In this document: piece after piece, positions 15,361-23,288 of the stretch
How the letters are laid out: every line of letters starts with the position of its first letter
How positions within the stretch are numbered: the stretch's first letter is position 1
From: Schaalia odontolytica
GTDB lineage: Bacteria; Actinomycetota; Actinomycetes; Actinomycetales; Actinomycetaceae
Assembly: GCF_024584435.1 (NCBI RefSeq)
Contig: NZ_CP102197.1
Coordinates: forward strand, 1,426,001-1,490,000
Length of the DNA stretch: 64,000 bases
Reading direction: 5' to 3'
Made by a program: the position numbers and the translations under genes
The notes under the pieces: generated by a model
Databases searched by the model: none
What the model was told of the DNA's origin: nothing
What the model saw: the letters and a program-made list of their open reading frames with translations, nothing else

Positions 15361-15746
15361 GTGCTCGGCCACCGCGCAAGAAGTCCGCCCTGAACGCGTC
15401 GGTCGCGTCCGTGATCGCCCCCGTCCCGGCTCCCGGCAGCGTCGCTGGCAGTGCCGCACAAGCCAGCACTGCCAGCAAAACCGGCGGTGCTGGCACCGCT
15501 GGCAAAACCGGTTCCGGCGTCGGCGCGGAGGGCGAGCACGTCGTCAAGGTCACCGCCCGCCTCGGCTCGGCCCTGGCGGGCCGGTGCAGGGCGGCCTACA
15601 TCGACGGTCTCCTCCGAGGCGGGCCCGCGTCGTTCGAGGCGTGGATCGCGGAAGCGCTGGAGGAGAAGCTCGCCCGGGAGGAGGAGCGCCGGGGGCGGGC
15701 GTACGAGCCGGTGGGCACCGGCCGCGTACCCAGGGGCCGCCGGTAG
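15357..15746 (+). CDS. Small ParB-like centromere-binding protein (putative ribbon-helix-helix)
   Basis: 129 residues from the ATG that overlaps the parA stop (ATGA); a longer in-frame extension upstream inside parA is ignored. The first 60 residues are low-complexity Ala/Ser/Gly/Thr/Lys. The C-terminal part has a short beta-strand-like piece (HVVKVTARL) followed by two helices (GSALAGRCRAAYIDGLLRG, FEAWIAEALEEKLAREEERR), the layout of a ribbon-helix-helix DNA-binding fold as in small plasmid ParB proteins. The low-complexity stretch is encoded by copies of the TGCCAGCA-type repeat (15436-15512), so the gene appears to carry its own presumed binding site. Function inferred mainly from position behind parA. 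Confidence 0.78.
   Translation: MSARPPRKKSALNASVASVIAPVPAPGSVAGSAAQASTASKTGGAGTAGKTGSGVGAEGEHVVKVTARLGSALAGRCRAAYIDGLLRGGPASFEAWIAEALEEKLAREEERRGRAYEPVGTGRVPRGRR
15436..15512. repeat. TGCCAGCA-type repeat cluster 3, inside the parB-like coding region
   Basis: GTCGCTGGCAGTGCC, AAGCCAGCACTGCCAGCA, GGTGCTGGCACCGCTGGCA: the same TGCCAGCA/TGCTGGCA core in both orientations, here translated as Ala-Gly-Ser-Ala and Ala-Ser-Thr-Ala type peptides. Confidence 0.8.
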
Positions 15747-15771
15747 AGAGGCCTCCGCGGTGGCGCCCGGA

Positions 15772-15805
15772 ATCGCCAGCATTGCCAGCATTGCCAGCAT
15801 TGCTG
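15772..15805. repeat. TGCCAGCA-type repeat cluster 4
   Basis: Three perfect tandem 9-bp units (GCCAGCATT) plus a fourth imperfect one, directly between the parB-like stop and the next start. Confidence 0.9.
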
Positions 15806-15828
15806 CAAATGGTGGTATATTTCCTGGC

Positions 15829-16437
15829 ATGAATGACAAGGTTTTCCCTACTCGTGATGAGGTCCTCAATCAGCTCGGCGACGGTTTCGTCCGCGCATAT
15901 CTGGAAGCGCTGGGCGTGGCCCGCGCCCACTACGCCTCGTTCCGCTCGGGTCCCGATTTCCCGGCGAACCCGACACAGCGCATGGTCGCGTGCTTCATCC
16001 ACGACTGGATCTGGTCGGCGTTCGTCCCACGGATCGAAGGGGATCCCTCGATCAGCATTTACGACCACGAGCCGGAGCGCCAGCTCACACACGGCACGAA
16101 TATCCGCATCCGCATCAAACGCCATCAGCTCAACGATTCCCTGTCCTCCTATCCCACCGAAGGTTCGCGTGACTTTTGGACGCCAGCCGCCGCGGTCGCG
16201 CTTGACGGGCTGGCGGAGATCCCCCTTGCCCTGGGGTATCACTGGGACTCGGATGAGCGTGCTGTCGGGGATGCCGTTCTCACCCTCCGCGATGGTACGG
16301 ACAAGGCGGTGTGGGCGGCGGTCCTGACACCAGCGTCGGACAGCGCCCGTGGTTTCAGCGCCCGCGACGTGCCCGAGGCGCCGACGTGGGATCTTTCTGC
16401 TGTCGTGGACCCGATCCGGGAAGAGCAGGGGTCATGA
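15829..16437 (+). CDS. Hypothetical protein preceding the HTH-ImmA gene
   Basis: 202 residues, soluble, no signal peptide. Features include MVACFIHDWIWSAFVPRI, a basic IRIRIKRHQLNDS patch and an alanine-rich helix. The stop overlaps the start of the next gene (ATGA), so it is translationally coupled to the HTH/ImmA protein. In many actinobacterial elements an unknown gene of this length occupies this place, which suggests the pair works together, perhaps as substrate or partner of the protease; this is inference. The start was chosen as the ATG after repeat cluster 4. Confidence 0.7.
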   Translation: MNDKVFPTRDEVLNQLGDGFVRAYLEALGVARAHYASFRSGPDFPANPTQRMVACFIHDWIWSAFVPRIEGDPSISIYDHEPERQLTHGTNIRIRIKRHQLNDSLSSYPTEGSRDFWTPAAAVALDGLAEIPLALGYHWDSDERAVGDAVLTLRDGTDKAVWAAVLTPASDSARGFSARDVPEAPTWDLSAVVDPIREEQGS

Positions 16438-17474
16438 ACAGTATCGGCGACGTGTTGCACGTCCTGCGGATCTCGACGGGTCGTACTCAGGCCGAAGTTG
16501 CCGAGCGCTTGGGCATCACTCAGGCGGCTTTCTCCCGGTACGAGAACGACCTTCGGGAACCGGACCCTGATACGCTCGTGCGGATTGCCGACGCTTTCGG
16601 GGTCACCCCGGAGTTTTTGGCGCACAACTTCCGCGCCGTTGGAGCGGTGGCGGCCCACGCCCACATGCGCAGGCAGCGCACCGCCAGGCCCGGCGACTGG
16701 CGCCGCGTCGAGGCGAGGCTGAACATTCTGCGGATGCACGCCGCGTACATCGCGTCGCGCATCCCCCTGGACGCCGAGAACCACGTACCCAGCATCTCCT
16801 CGGAGTCCACGACCCCCGTACGCGCCGCGCAGGAGGTACGCAACGCGTGGAGGCTGCCGATCGGCCCGGTTCGGTCGCTCGTGCGTTGGCTGGAATCCGC
16901 CGGTGTCCTAATCATCGAGGAGGACCTCCACTCCCCGCGGATCGACGGGATGTCCCAGTGGGCGGGCGATGCGGCCGTGATCATAATCAACAGCGCACTC
17001 CCCACCGACCGCAAACGAATGACGCTCGCCCACGAGCTGGGGCACCTCGTGCTCCACAACCAGGCCGACAGCGACACTGATGTGGAGAGGGAGGCGAACG
17101 AGTTCGCCGCGGAGTTCCTCATGCCCGAAGCCGTGATCTCATCGCAGTTGACAAGACTGACCCTTGGGAGGCTCTCCGATTTGAAAGCGGAGTGGGGCGT
17201 CAGCATGCAAGCGCTCTTCGAGCGCGCCCACGGGCTGAAGAAGGCCACCGGGGAGGACCGCGCCCGCTTCTACCGGCAACTCAACTCGAAGGGCTGGAAA
17301 GTCCACGAACCAGGAAGCGACACGCTCCCGCCCGAGGAACCGGTGCTCGCGGCGTCCATCGGCCGCCAACTCGCGGACGCGGGCCTCACACACCACGAGA
17401 TCCACCTACTGATAGGCGCCGCGGACGACGCGGAAACCCCCTTCGAGCCGACAAGACTACGGCTCATCTCCTGA
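16434..17474 (+). CDS. XRE-family HTH / ImmA-IrrE metallopeptidase fusion
   Basis: 346 residues. The N-terminal HTH_3 domain (about 4-62: RTQAEVAERLGITQAAFSRY) is followed by an ImmA/IrrE (COG2856) zinc peptidase domain with the HELGH motif in MTLAHELGHLVLH and a downstream glutamate-rich EANEFAAEFLMPE, all as in active members. Such fusions cleave repressors or antitoxins after DNA damage or other stress; the ICEBs1 ImmA system is the model. A natural target here would be the repressor at 40953, but nothing in the sequence proves this. Confidence 0.88.
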   Translation: MNSIGDVLHVLRISTGRTQAEVAERLGITQAAFSRYENDLREPDPDTLVRIADAFGVTPEFLAHNFRAVGAVAAHAHMRRQRTARPGDWRRVEARLNILRMHAAYIASRIPLDAENHVPSISSESTTPVRAAQEVRNAWRLPIGPVRSLVRWLESAGVLIIEEDLHSPRIDGMSQWAGDAAVIIINSALPTDRKRMTLAHELGHLVLHNQADSDTDVEREANEFAAEFLMPEAVISSQLTRLTLGRLSDLKAEWGVSMQALFERAHGLKKATGEDRARFYRQLNSKGWKVHEPGSDTLPPEEPVLAASIGRQLADAGLTHHEIHLLIGAADDAETPFEPTRLRLIS

Positions 17475-17598
17475 ACCGGCTCCGGGCCGCCCGCGGCCAG
17501 CGCGCGAGACAGAATCCGAAAGTTCCCCGGTAACATCATTTTCGAGCGGGCGGGGTACCCGCCGGAGAAACTCAAGAAAAGACAGAGGAGTGAGCCGT

Positions 17599-18048
17599 AT
17601 GGATCTTGGTGGGTGGCTCGGTGTCGCCGGGGGCCTCGTCTCCGCTGCCTGCGCCGTCGTTTCGGTGTTTCAGGCACGCAAGTCGAAGGAAGAAAGAGAA
17701 GCAGCTGAGAAGGTTGCCCAATCTCTCGAGGTGCTGGCAGATGTCGCCGCAAGGCAGCAGCAAGCACCACCGTGGGAACTGCGCTGGATCGACGGGGCTC
17801 GTTACCTACTGGTGAACACGGGTGCGGAAACTGTTAACGATGTCGTCATTGAATGCCTCATAGAACCCGTTCGCTTCACTGTTGAGGGTGGCCCAGGCCC
17901 AAGGAGCATCGACTCTAACGCGTCTGTCTCCTTCATCTATGCAACATCACAGCAGACACGTGGATCAAGGAGTATCTGCATACACTGGACACGGCTCGAT
18001 GGAACGAGGGATACATGGGAGTCCTCACTTCCCCCAAAACATGACTGA
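17599..18048 (+). CDS. Single-pass membrane hypothetical protein
   Basis: 149 residues from ATG 17599 (AGAGGAG eight bases upstream; GTG at 17590 is an alternative). An N-terminal hydrophobic helix (GWLGVAGGLVSAACAVVSVF) is followed by a charged coiled-coil-like segment (RKSKEEREAAEKVAQ) and a beta-rich C-terminus. No family recognised. It stands alone, 125 bp after the ImmA gene. Confidence 0.6.
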   Translation: MDLGGWLGVAGGLVSAACAVVSVFQARKSKEEREAAEKVAQSLEVLADVAARQQQAPPWELRWIDGARYLLVNTGAETVNDVVIECLIEPVRFTVEGGPGPRSIDSNASVSFIYATSQQTRGSRSICIHWTRLDGTRDTWESSLPPKHD

Positions 18049-18084
18049 CACTATCCAAAAGGGGGAACGGACACCCCCAGTTGA

Positions 18085-18123
18085 ATGCCAGCAATGCCGG
18101 TATTGCCAGCACTGCCAGCAATG
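18085..18123. repeat. TGCCAGCA-type repeat cluster 5
   Basis: TGCCAGCAATGCC, TATTGCCAGCACTGCC and AGCAATGG in tandem. This is the rightmost of the five clusters, in the gap after the single-pass membrane protein gene. Confidence 0.85.
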
Positions 18124-18244
18124 GGATGTGGTGTCAGTGCCGTTGATGGGTGTGCGTGAGAGAATTGTGGGGCCTCCGCGGCGTCGACCCCGGACCAGCA
18201 GTATTCCTGCCGGGGAGTTGACACCGACGAGAGGAGGTGACTGG

Positions 18245-18394
18245 GTGATGACGAAAGGCCATCGGCCGTCTCGAGTGAGGCGGCTGGGTCTGGATGGGAA
18301 GCAGAAAGCCCAGATCGCTGTAGCAGTGGTAACGACACTGCCGCAGCTGATCTGGGCGATTGCATTCCTGCTCAGTGCCCTCATCGGGCGCTGA
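18245..18394 (+). CDS. Small membrane protein
   Basis: About 48 residues (GTG at 18245 or ATG at 18248) with an AGGAGGT ribosome site five to eight bases upstream, which is the main evidence that it is real. A basic N-terminus is followed by one transmembrane helix (IAVAVVTTLPQLIWAIAFLL). Unknown role. Confidence 0.5.
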   Translation: MMTKGHRPSRVRRLGLDGKQKAQIAVAVVTTLPQLIWAIAFLLSALIGR

Positions 18395-18532
18395 GACCAG
18401 CCCGGATACCCGGGGAGTCGGACAGGTGACGCTGTTCGGCTCCCCTTCAGTATGCCACATTGGCGTGGCCATGCGGAAGAGGGGGCATGTGCGTGCGTTC
18501 ACGGTGTTACGGGGAGGGGCGAAGGAGGAATC

Positions 18533-18874
18533 ATGATGAACCCTACCCCAGATGCCCCAATGCTCACGATCTACACGACGCCGAACTGCCCGTCGTGTCG
18601 TCTCACGCGCGACACGCTCGATCGCGCGGGCATCGCGTACACGATCGTCGACCTGAGCCAGCGCCCTGATCTCGTCGAGCAGATGCGCAGCGAAGGACTG
18701 CTGCAGGCTCCAATCCTTGACGATGGCACCTCGAGGAGCGCGGGTTTTCGCCCCGATCGGATTCGCGCGATCGTCGATGCCGCTACGCCGGCACACCTGC
18801 CTGCTCGAGGAACTCAGGTCCGTGTGTCTGCTTCGGCGGCCGAGGTGCAGGCTCATCGAGGCAGGGCACTGTGA
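18533..18874 (+). CDS. Glutaredoxin-like (NrdH-type) redox protein
   Basis: 113 residues. Thioredoxin fold: LTIYTTPNCPSCRLTRDTLD carries the CPSC active site near the N-terminus, followed by the helix and strand order of glutaredoxins and QAPILDDG in the cis-proline position (APIL instead of the usual VP). A basic C-terminal tail of about 30 residues is extra compared with NrdH. AGGAGG precedes the ATG. The stop overlaps the GTG start of the wall hydrolase. On T4SS-type ICEs of Gram-positive hosts such a gene often precedes the VirB1-like hydrolase. Confidence 0.85.
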   Translation: MMNPTPDAPMLTIYTTPNCPSCRLTRDTLDRAGIAYTIVDLSQRPDLVEQMRSEGLLQAPILDDGTSRSAGFRPDRIRAIVDAATPAHLPARGTQVRVSASAAEVQAHRGRAL

Positions 18875-19875
18875 AGAAGGGGCTGGGGGTCTTTGTTGTC
18901 GCGCTTTTTGTGCTTCCCGGGGCAGCTCTGATGCCTCTTGCGATGCTCAGTGAGTCGAATACGCCAGCTGGGAACGCTCGAGGCGGTAGCGGGCGCGTGT
19001 CGGGCGTGCCCGAGGAGTATCAGGACGCGGTGTGGCGCGCGGGCCAAGCGTGCGACGTCGTCTCGCCCTCGCTGATTGCTGCTCAGGCGGATCACGAGTC
19101 AGCGCATACCTGGGATCCCTCGATCACCAGCCCGGCCGGCGCGACGGGCATCAGCCAGTTCATGCCGGCAACGTGGGCCACGCACGGCCGCGACGGCGAC
19201 GGCGACGGCCGCGCCGACATCACCAACGGCGTGGATTCAATCATTTCTCAGGGCTACTACATGTGCGAGCTCGCCAAGAGTGTCGACTCCTGGCTCACCT
19301 CGGGCCTCGTTTCGGGTGATCGCGTCGACCTGACTCTCGCGTCCTACAACGCGGGTCCGGGCGCAGTGAGGTCTTGGGGCGGGATCCCTCCGTACAAGGA
19401 GACACAGGGGTATGTGAAGAGCATTCGTGAGGCGCAGGCCAGGTTTGTCGAGACAATGACCTCGGGGCCCTCGAGCGACGGAACCCTCCTTGCGCAGGCC
19501 CGCACCCACTTGGGTACTCCCTACGTGTGGGGCGGGGAAACCAGCAGTGGCGTGGACTGCTCGGGGCTCATTGTGTTGTCTTATGCTGAGCTCGGCCACC
19601 CGCTCCCGGTATCGGTTCGCACGGCCGATCAGATCACCAAGAACTCTGACGCGGCACCGATCGCCCGCGACCAGCTCACACCCGGTGACCTCATTGGCTT
19701 CTCGCACGCACCGGGAGGCCACGTGCACCATATTGGCGTCTATGCCGGCGCGGACGCCGACGGGCACCCGATCATGGTGCATGCGCCGGACGTCGGGGGC
19801 GTCGTCGAAGAGACGCGCCTTGATACACCGTATTGGCAGGGTATGGCGTGGTGGCCGGTCCGCAGGCCGGTGTGA
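18871..19875 (+). CDS. Bifunctional wall hydrolase: lysozyme-like SLT domain plus NlpC/P60 (VirB1-like)
   Basis: 334 residues from a GTG overlapping the previous stop. An N-terminal membrane segment or signal (VFVVALFVLPGAALMPLAM) is followed by a lytic transglycosylase-like domain (about 45-195) with catalytic Glu76 in DHESAHTW and the GISQFMPATWA and SYNAGPGAV motifs. An NlpC/P60 endopeptidase domain (about 203-334) follows, with catalytic Cys230 (GVDCSGLI) and the histidine motif GGHVHHIGVY. The enzyme would open peptidoglycan locally for assembly of the conjugation channel. Confidence 0.93.
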   Translation: MKKGLGVFVVALFVLPGAALMPLAMLSESNTPAGNARGGSGRVSGVPEEYQDAVWRAGQACDVVSPSLIAAQADHESAHTWDPSITSPAGATGISQFMPATWATHGRDGDGDGRADITNGVDSIISQGYYMCELAKSVDSWLTSGLVSGDRVDLTLASYNAGPGAVRSWGGIPPYKETQGYVKSIREAQARFVETMTSGPSSDGTLLAQARTHLGTPYVWGGETSSGVDCSGLIVLSYAELGHPLPVSVRTADQITKNSDAAPIARDQLTPGDLIGFSHAPGGHVHHIGVYAGADADGHPIMVHAPDVGGVVEETRLDTPYWQGMAWWPVRRPV

Positions 19876-19915
19876 GGTGGACGCACATGTGGGCCTGGTG
19901 GGGGATGATTGAGGC

Positions 19916-20533
19916 ATGAGTGTCAATGATGAGTCTCACCGCAAGCCAACCCCGCCCCAGTCCTCGCAGGTTGGAGGCGACCCAACGGCGCCTCGCGCCT
20001 TGTCGATCGATGAGGAATGGGCGGTGATGATGGCCCTCGAGGAGGAACGCGGCCGCGGCCGTACGTCGGAACCACCACCGGTAGCTGCGCCGGCGGCCGC
20101 GCATGAGGATCTGAGCTACCTCGAGCCGGTCGTCAACCCACCTTCGAGCACCCCGGTTAATCCATGGCGTGCGCCTGGCACCGCGCCCGTGCCGGCGAGG
20201 GATCGGTGGCGTTGGCGGTGGTGGCGCTTGTGTGCCCTGCCGAGTCTGGCGTTTCTTGCCGCCATCAGTATCGTCGTCGTTCGGCTCTATGGGCTTGCGG
20301 TCGACCGTGGCGATCCGAAGTCGCTGATCATGCCGTTGCTGTTTCTGGGGACTCTGTGGTGGAATTGCGTGATCCATGCCCTGTATGTCGCGTGCGTCAG
20401 ACGCATGAATCCGTCCATCGGCTTTCATATCGGCGCGGCGATCGCCACTTTCATCGCGTCCTCGATGGTGGCGTTCGTGTGCGTGTGGGTGTTCGTGACG
20501 CTCGTGAACGTTGGCGTGGTGTCGGGTGCGTAA
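19916..20533 (+). CDS. Membrane protein, hypothetical
   Basis: 205 residues. The first 90 are hydrophilic and proline-rich (probably cytoplasmic). Three or so transmembrane segments follow (LCALPSLAFLAAISIVVV, SLIMPLLFLGTLWWNCVIHA, AAIATFIASSMVAFVCVWVF). It follows the wall hydrolase by 40 bp with GGGGATGATTGAGG upstream. Probably part of the transfer cargo; no family assigned. Confidence 0.65.
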   Translation: MSVNDESHRKPTPPQSSQVGGDPTAPRALSIDEEWAVMMALEEERGRGRTSEPPPVAAPAAAHEDLSYLEPVVNPPSSTPVNPWRAPGTAPVPARDRWRWRWWRLCALPSLAFLAAISIVVVRLYGLAVDRGDPKSLIMPLLFLGTLWWNCVIHALYVACVRRMNPSIGFHIGAAIATFIASSMVAFVCVWVFVTLVNVGVVSGA

Positions 20534-20593
20534 ACGGCCGATATCACACCCGCCACGCAACAGCCCTGACGGCAACCGAAAGTCGCCAGAAAC

Positions 20594-20642
20594 AGGGTGC
20601 AGAAACCAGGTGCAAAACCAACGGTGCACAACGGTGGTACTC
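20594..20642. repeat. GGTGCA direct repeats, possible res site
   Basis: Three spaced copies: GGGTGCAGAAACCA, AGGTGCAAAACCAA and CGGTGCACAACGG, directly upstream of the resolvase gene, the usual place of the resolution site of serine resolvases. Repeat spacing has not been matched to any known res. Confidence 0.35.
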
Positions 20643-20688
20643 AACCGTTTCAACACCACCGGTCAAAGTCAATGAATGGAGTGGGCGG

Positions 20689-21279
20689 ATGGCGACCATC
20701 GGGTATGCGCGCGTGTCAACACGCGAACAGAATACGGATGCGCAGGAAGCAGAGTTGCGGGCAGCCGGCGCACAGCGGGTGTTCGTCGACCACGGCGTGA
20801 GTTCTCGGCTCGAGCACCGTCCCGCGTGGGATGCATGTATGGAGTACCTGCGTGAGGGAGATGTCCTTGTTGTCCGTGCGCTGGATCGGTTGGCAGGCTC
20901 GGAGAGAATCGCGATCGACGTGATCCGGGATCTGGGCAAACGTGGAGTGCGGCTCCGGTCGCTGACCGAACCGTTCCTTGACGTCGACGCGTCCACGCCG
21001 ATGGGGGAAGCGATCATTGGGATCATGGCCGTGCTGGCCCAACTGCGGGTGTCGACGATCCGGGAGAACACGCGCAGAGGTCTCGCGCATGCGCGCGCTG
21101 AGGGGCGTATTGGTGGGCGTCGGCCGCGAGTGACTGGGGATCGCCTGGAGGCTGCTGAAGCGATGTTTCAGGCGGGAATGACGCATCAGCAAATCGCATC
21201 GACGTTGGGGGTGCATCGGTCGACGGTGACGCGAGCACTCGCCAAGCGCAGGCAGGAGCGCGAGCTCGGGGGCGCTTAG
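20689..21279 (+). CDS. Serine recombinase / resolvase
   Basis: 196 residues. The N-terminal resolvase domain has the nucleophile Ser10 (IGYARVSTREQN) and the conserved VVRALDRLAGS and GEAIIGIMAVLAQLR helix; the C-terminal HTH is MTHQQIASTLGVHRSTVTRAL. Size and order are those of the Tn3/Gin-type small serine recombinases. It probably resolves multimers of the excised element or acts as an invertase. The stop overlaps the convergent nucleotidyltransferase gene end by four bases. Confidence 0.93.
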   Translation: MATIGYARVSTREQNTDAQEAELRAAGAQRVFVDHGVSSRLEHRPAWDACMEYLREGDVLVVRALDRLAGSERIAIDVIRDLGKRGVRLRSLTEPFLDVDASTPMGEAIIGIMAVLAQLRVSTIRENTRRGLAHARAEGRIGGRRPRVTGDRLEAAEAMFQAGMTHQQIASTLGVHRSTVTRALAKRRQERELGGA

Positions 21280-22076
21280 AGGGTGGGTCCCTGACCTTGT
21301 TGCGGGGGCACGGAGCTTGGGCTGGGAGTAGTCGGCAGCGACGGGTGCGCAGAGCGTGTGGGCGGCAGTGTGGGCTGTGGGATTGCTCGGAGAACGTCGC
21401 GCAGTCCTCGGGGCTGTTCGTTGCGTTGATCGTCGATGTCGTCGGCCCAGGCGCGGAAACGCTGTTGGATCGCGTGGAGCTGTGGGGCGTTGACGCCGTA
21501 GGCGGATACTTGTGTCAGGGTGATGTTGCATGCCCCGCGGAGGCATTCTGTGAAGAATCCTGCGTCGAAGCCTGCGTCGCGTTCCTGCAGGAGTTCGATG
21601 AGGCGCGTATCACTGATTGTTCTGGTGGATCGGATCGCGTCGACGTCGAGGTAGTCGCGTGGGTAGCTCCTGGAGTAGAGGGCGCTGAGTTTGTTGCCGA
21701 TGGCGTCCTCGAGGGTGAGGACGGGGCCGATGTCGAGGCGTACGGGTGTGTGGGCGCGCCAGTCGATAGCGAGATCGACGCTGAGTGGAGCTCCGTGTGG
21801 TGGGGTGACGGAGAGCTGGGCGAAAGAGGGACTTCTGCGTTCGACGGTGACATCGTAGTTGTTCGCGGTGAGGTGCTCGATGAGGCTGTCTACTGCGTGG
21901 GGAAACCGCGCGGAGGCTTGCATGACCGTGAACAGGTCAATGTCGTTGGTGGGGCGCTGTGTCATCCCGTGTTCACGGATCGCGCCCGAACCAGCGAGGG
22001 CGAAGTCCGCGTCTGCGAGGACCTCGAGCGCGCATGCGATTAGCTGGCGTTGCGTCTGCTGTACAGAGCGAGCCAT
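21276..22076 (-). CDS. Nucleotidyltransferase, AbiEii/AbiGii toxin family
   Basis: 266 residues. The DNA polymerase beta-type nucleotidyltransferase motif is intact: GSGAIREHG then RPTNDIDLF, with a third acidic strand in VDLAIDW. LEDAIGNKLSALYSRSYPRDYLD is typical of the AbiEii (COG2253/PF08843) family. A proline-rich tail of about 45 residues is extra. Type IV toxin-antitoxin toxins of this fold transfer nucleotides to tRNA or other targets. The start at 22076 has GGAGGAA upstream and lies inside the 3' end of the preceding gene (37-base overlap), so the two are coupled. Confidence 0.88.
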   Translation of the reverse strand: MARSVQQTQRQLIACALEVLADADFALAGSGAIREHGMTQRPTNDIDLFTVMQASARFPHAVDSLIEHLTANNYDVTVERRSPSFAQLSVTPPHGAPLSVDLAIDWRAHTPVRLDIGPVLTLEDAIGNKLSALYSRSYPRDYLDVDAIRSTRTISDTRLIELLQERDAGFDAGFFTECLRGACNITLTQVSAYGVNAPQLHAIQQRFRAWADDIDDQRNEQPRGLRDVLRAIPQPTLPPTRSAHPSLPTTPSPSSVPPQQGQGPTL

Positions 22077-22396
22077 TTGTTCCTCCCACGCAACGCCGTG
22101 AAGCGGTTTTCCCAGGCGGCCGTGATCGCAAGGTCAAGGCGCAGCGTCGGCCACATGTCGGTAAGGATGTCGCGGTTAAGGTAACGGCATTGGTCTTCCA
22201 CGCTGCCCTCACCGATGACGCATTGGTAGACCGTCGTTCGCTCGCCATCGTCATCGAGGTTAAAGGAGCCGTCCCCTGGCGCCCAGCTCAAGCGCACGGG
22301 GAGATGCACGATGCCCGTTGAGGGACCCGTGAGCTCATCGAGCGACGCGGGAATGCAGAAGGGTTTTGTATCGCGGTATGTGATCCGCCCACTCAT
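22040..22396 (-). CDS. Hypothetical partner of the AbiEii-type nucleotidyltransferase
   Basis: 118 residues. Not an AbiEi-type antitoxin: it lacks the winged helix and is only a third of the length. Beta-rich N-terminal half (PFCIPASLDELTGPSTGIVH, VHLPVRLSWAPGDG), then two helices. GAGAGGGG precedes the ATG. The 37-base overlap with the nucleotidyltransferase gene and the shared orientation indicate a functional pair, so it is the best candidate for the cognate antitoxin. Family unknown to me. Confidence 0.7.
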   Translation of the reverse strand: MSGRITYRDTKPFCIPASLDELTGPSTGIVHLPVRLSWAPGDGSFNLDDDGERTTVYQCVIGEGSVEDQCRYLNRDILTDMWPTLRLDLAITAAWENRFTALRGRNKWLALYSRRNAS

Positions 22397-22462
22397 GACA
22401 ATCCCCTCTCGTGACTGCGATCTGGCGGCCTGCTCGTGTGTCTAGTTTAGCCTGCGATGGGC

Positions 22463-22497
22463 GGTGGGGTGGCAGCCCACCGGTCTGCCACCCCACC
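22463..22497 (-). terminator. Hairpin terminator
   Basis: Perfect 13-bp arms GGTGGGGTGGCAG / CTGCCACCCCACC around a nine-base loop. It sits between the end of the leftward 22896-22504 gene and the start of the toxin operon. Confidence 0.75.
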
Positions 22498-22503
22498 ATC
22501 TAG

Positions 22504-22896
22504 TCACGGGAGGGTTGGGCCGCTGATGAAGAGGACGAGCCCGAGAACAACAACGGTGAGTGTATTTGTTCCGATGATTCGGCGAGGGCCTCGTGTGGTC
22601 ATCACGCGTATGCAGGCGACGATGACGAGTAGGGCGCCGGTGACGCATGTGAGCGCCCTGTAGTTGCTGTCGTCGGGACTGTGGGCGGCAAGGTAGGTTG
22701 CGCCAACGTAGATGGCTGTAGCCACTGCGAGGAAGATGCCGATACCGACGACCTGGTAGATCGTGGCGGAAAGGGAGTGCTGCAATACGGATCCCGAACT
22801 GTGCTCGGAGCGCATCGCTGGAATTCTGGTGATCAAGCATCCGGCGAGAGCGATGACGATACCGCATGCGATGTGGAAGAGAATGACGCTGTTCAT
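22504..22896 (-). CDS. Four-helix membrane protein, hypothetical
   Basis: 130 residues with four predicted transmembrane segments (SVILFHIACGIVIALAGCLI, YQVVGIGIFLAVATAIYVGA, ALTCVTGALLVIVACIRVM, LTVVVLGLVLFISG). AAAGGA lies eight bases before the ATG. It is downstream of the small 75-residue gene in the same direction. No family recognised. Confidence 0.6.
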   Translation of the reverse strand: MNSVILFHIACGIVIALAGCLITRIPAMRSEHSSGSVLQHSLSATIYQVVGIGIFLAVATAIYVGATYLAAHSPDDSNYRALTCVTGALLVIVACIRVMTTRGPRRIIGTNTLTVVVLGLVLFISGPTLP

Positions 22897-22927
22897 TGAT
22901 GTGTCCTTTCAGAAGTTGAGTGAGTCG

Positions 22928-23155
22928 TCAGGCTTCGGCGTCCGGGGTACGTCCCGAGGTCTTGGGGAGGCGGATTGGGTCGGGGAAGTCGGCCTTGGTG
23001 AGGTCGGCTTTGGGCCAGCCGATTGAGGTGGCTGCCTTGAATGCGCTGCGATAGGCCGCGATGGTTTCGTCGAGGGTGCTGTGAGCATCACCGAGTGCAC
23101 GAACCGCTGCCTCCCGGTCTTCGTCTTTCTTGAGCAGCTTGTGTAGAGGATCCAT
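22928..23155 (-). CDS. Small hypothetical protein
   Basis: 75 residues from ATG 23155, chosen because GAAGGGA is five bases upstream; a longer frame starts at 23194. Hydrophilic and helical at the N-terminus (HKLLKKDEDREAAVRALGDA), with a segment GWPKADLTKADFP. First gene of a two-gene leftward unit with the four-helix membrane protein. Unknown function. Confidence 0.55.
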   Translation of the reverse strand: MDPLHKLLKKDEDREAAVRALGDAHSTLDETIAAYRSAFKAATSIGWPKADLTKADFPDPIRLPKTSGRTPDAEA

Positions 23156-23288
23156 GTGTGTCCCTTCGATTAGTGGCACCACCGGGTGTGGCACCGGGTA
23201 CTAGTGCCGTGTCGCTGTGCGCGCACAAGGAGGATAAGGACGCAAGGAAGCTCCTGCGGGCCGGGCGAATGAGCGGGGCGACGCGGCA

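Noticed and set aside
15279..15746. Longer ParB-like protein starting at 15279
   Set aside because: The extra part lies inside parA; the ATGA overlap at 15357 is the normal coupled start.
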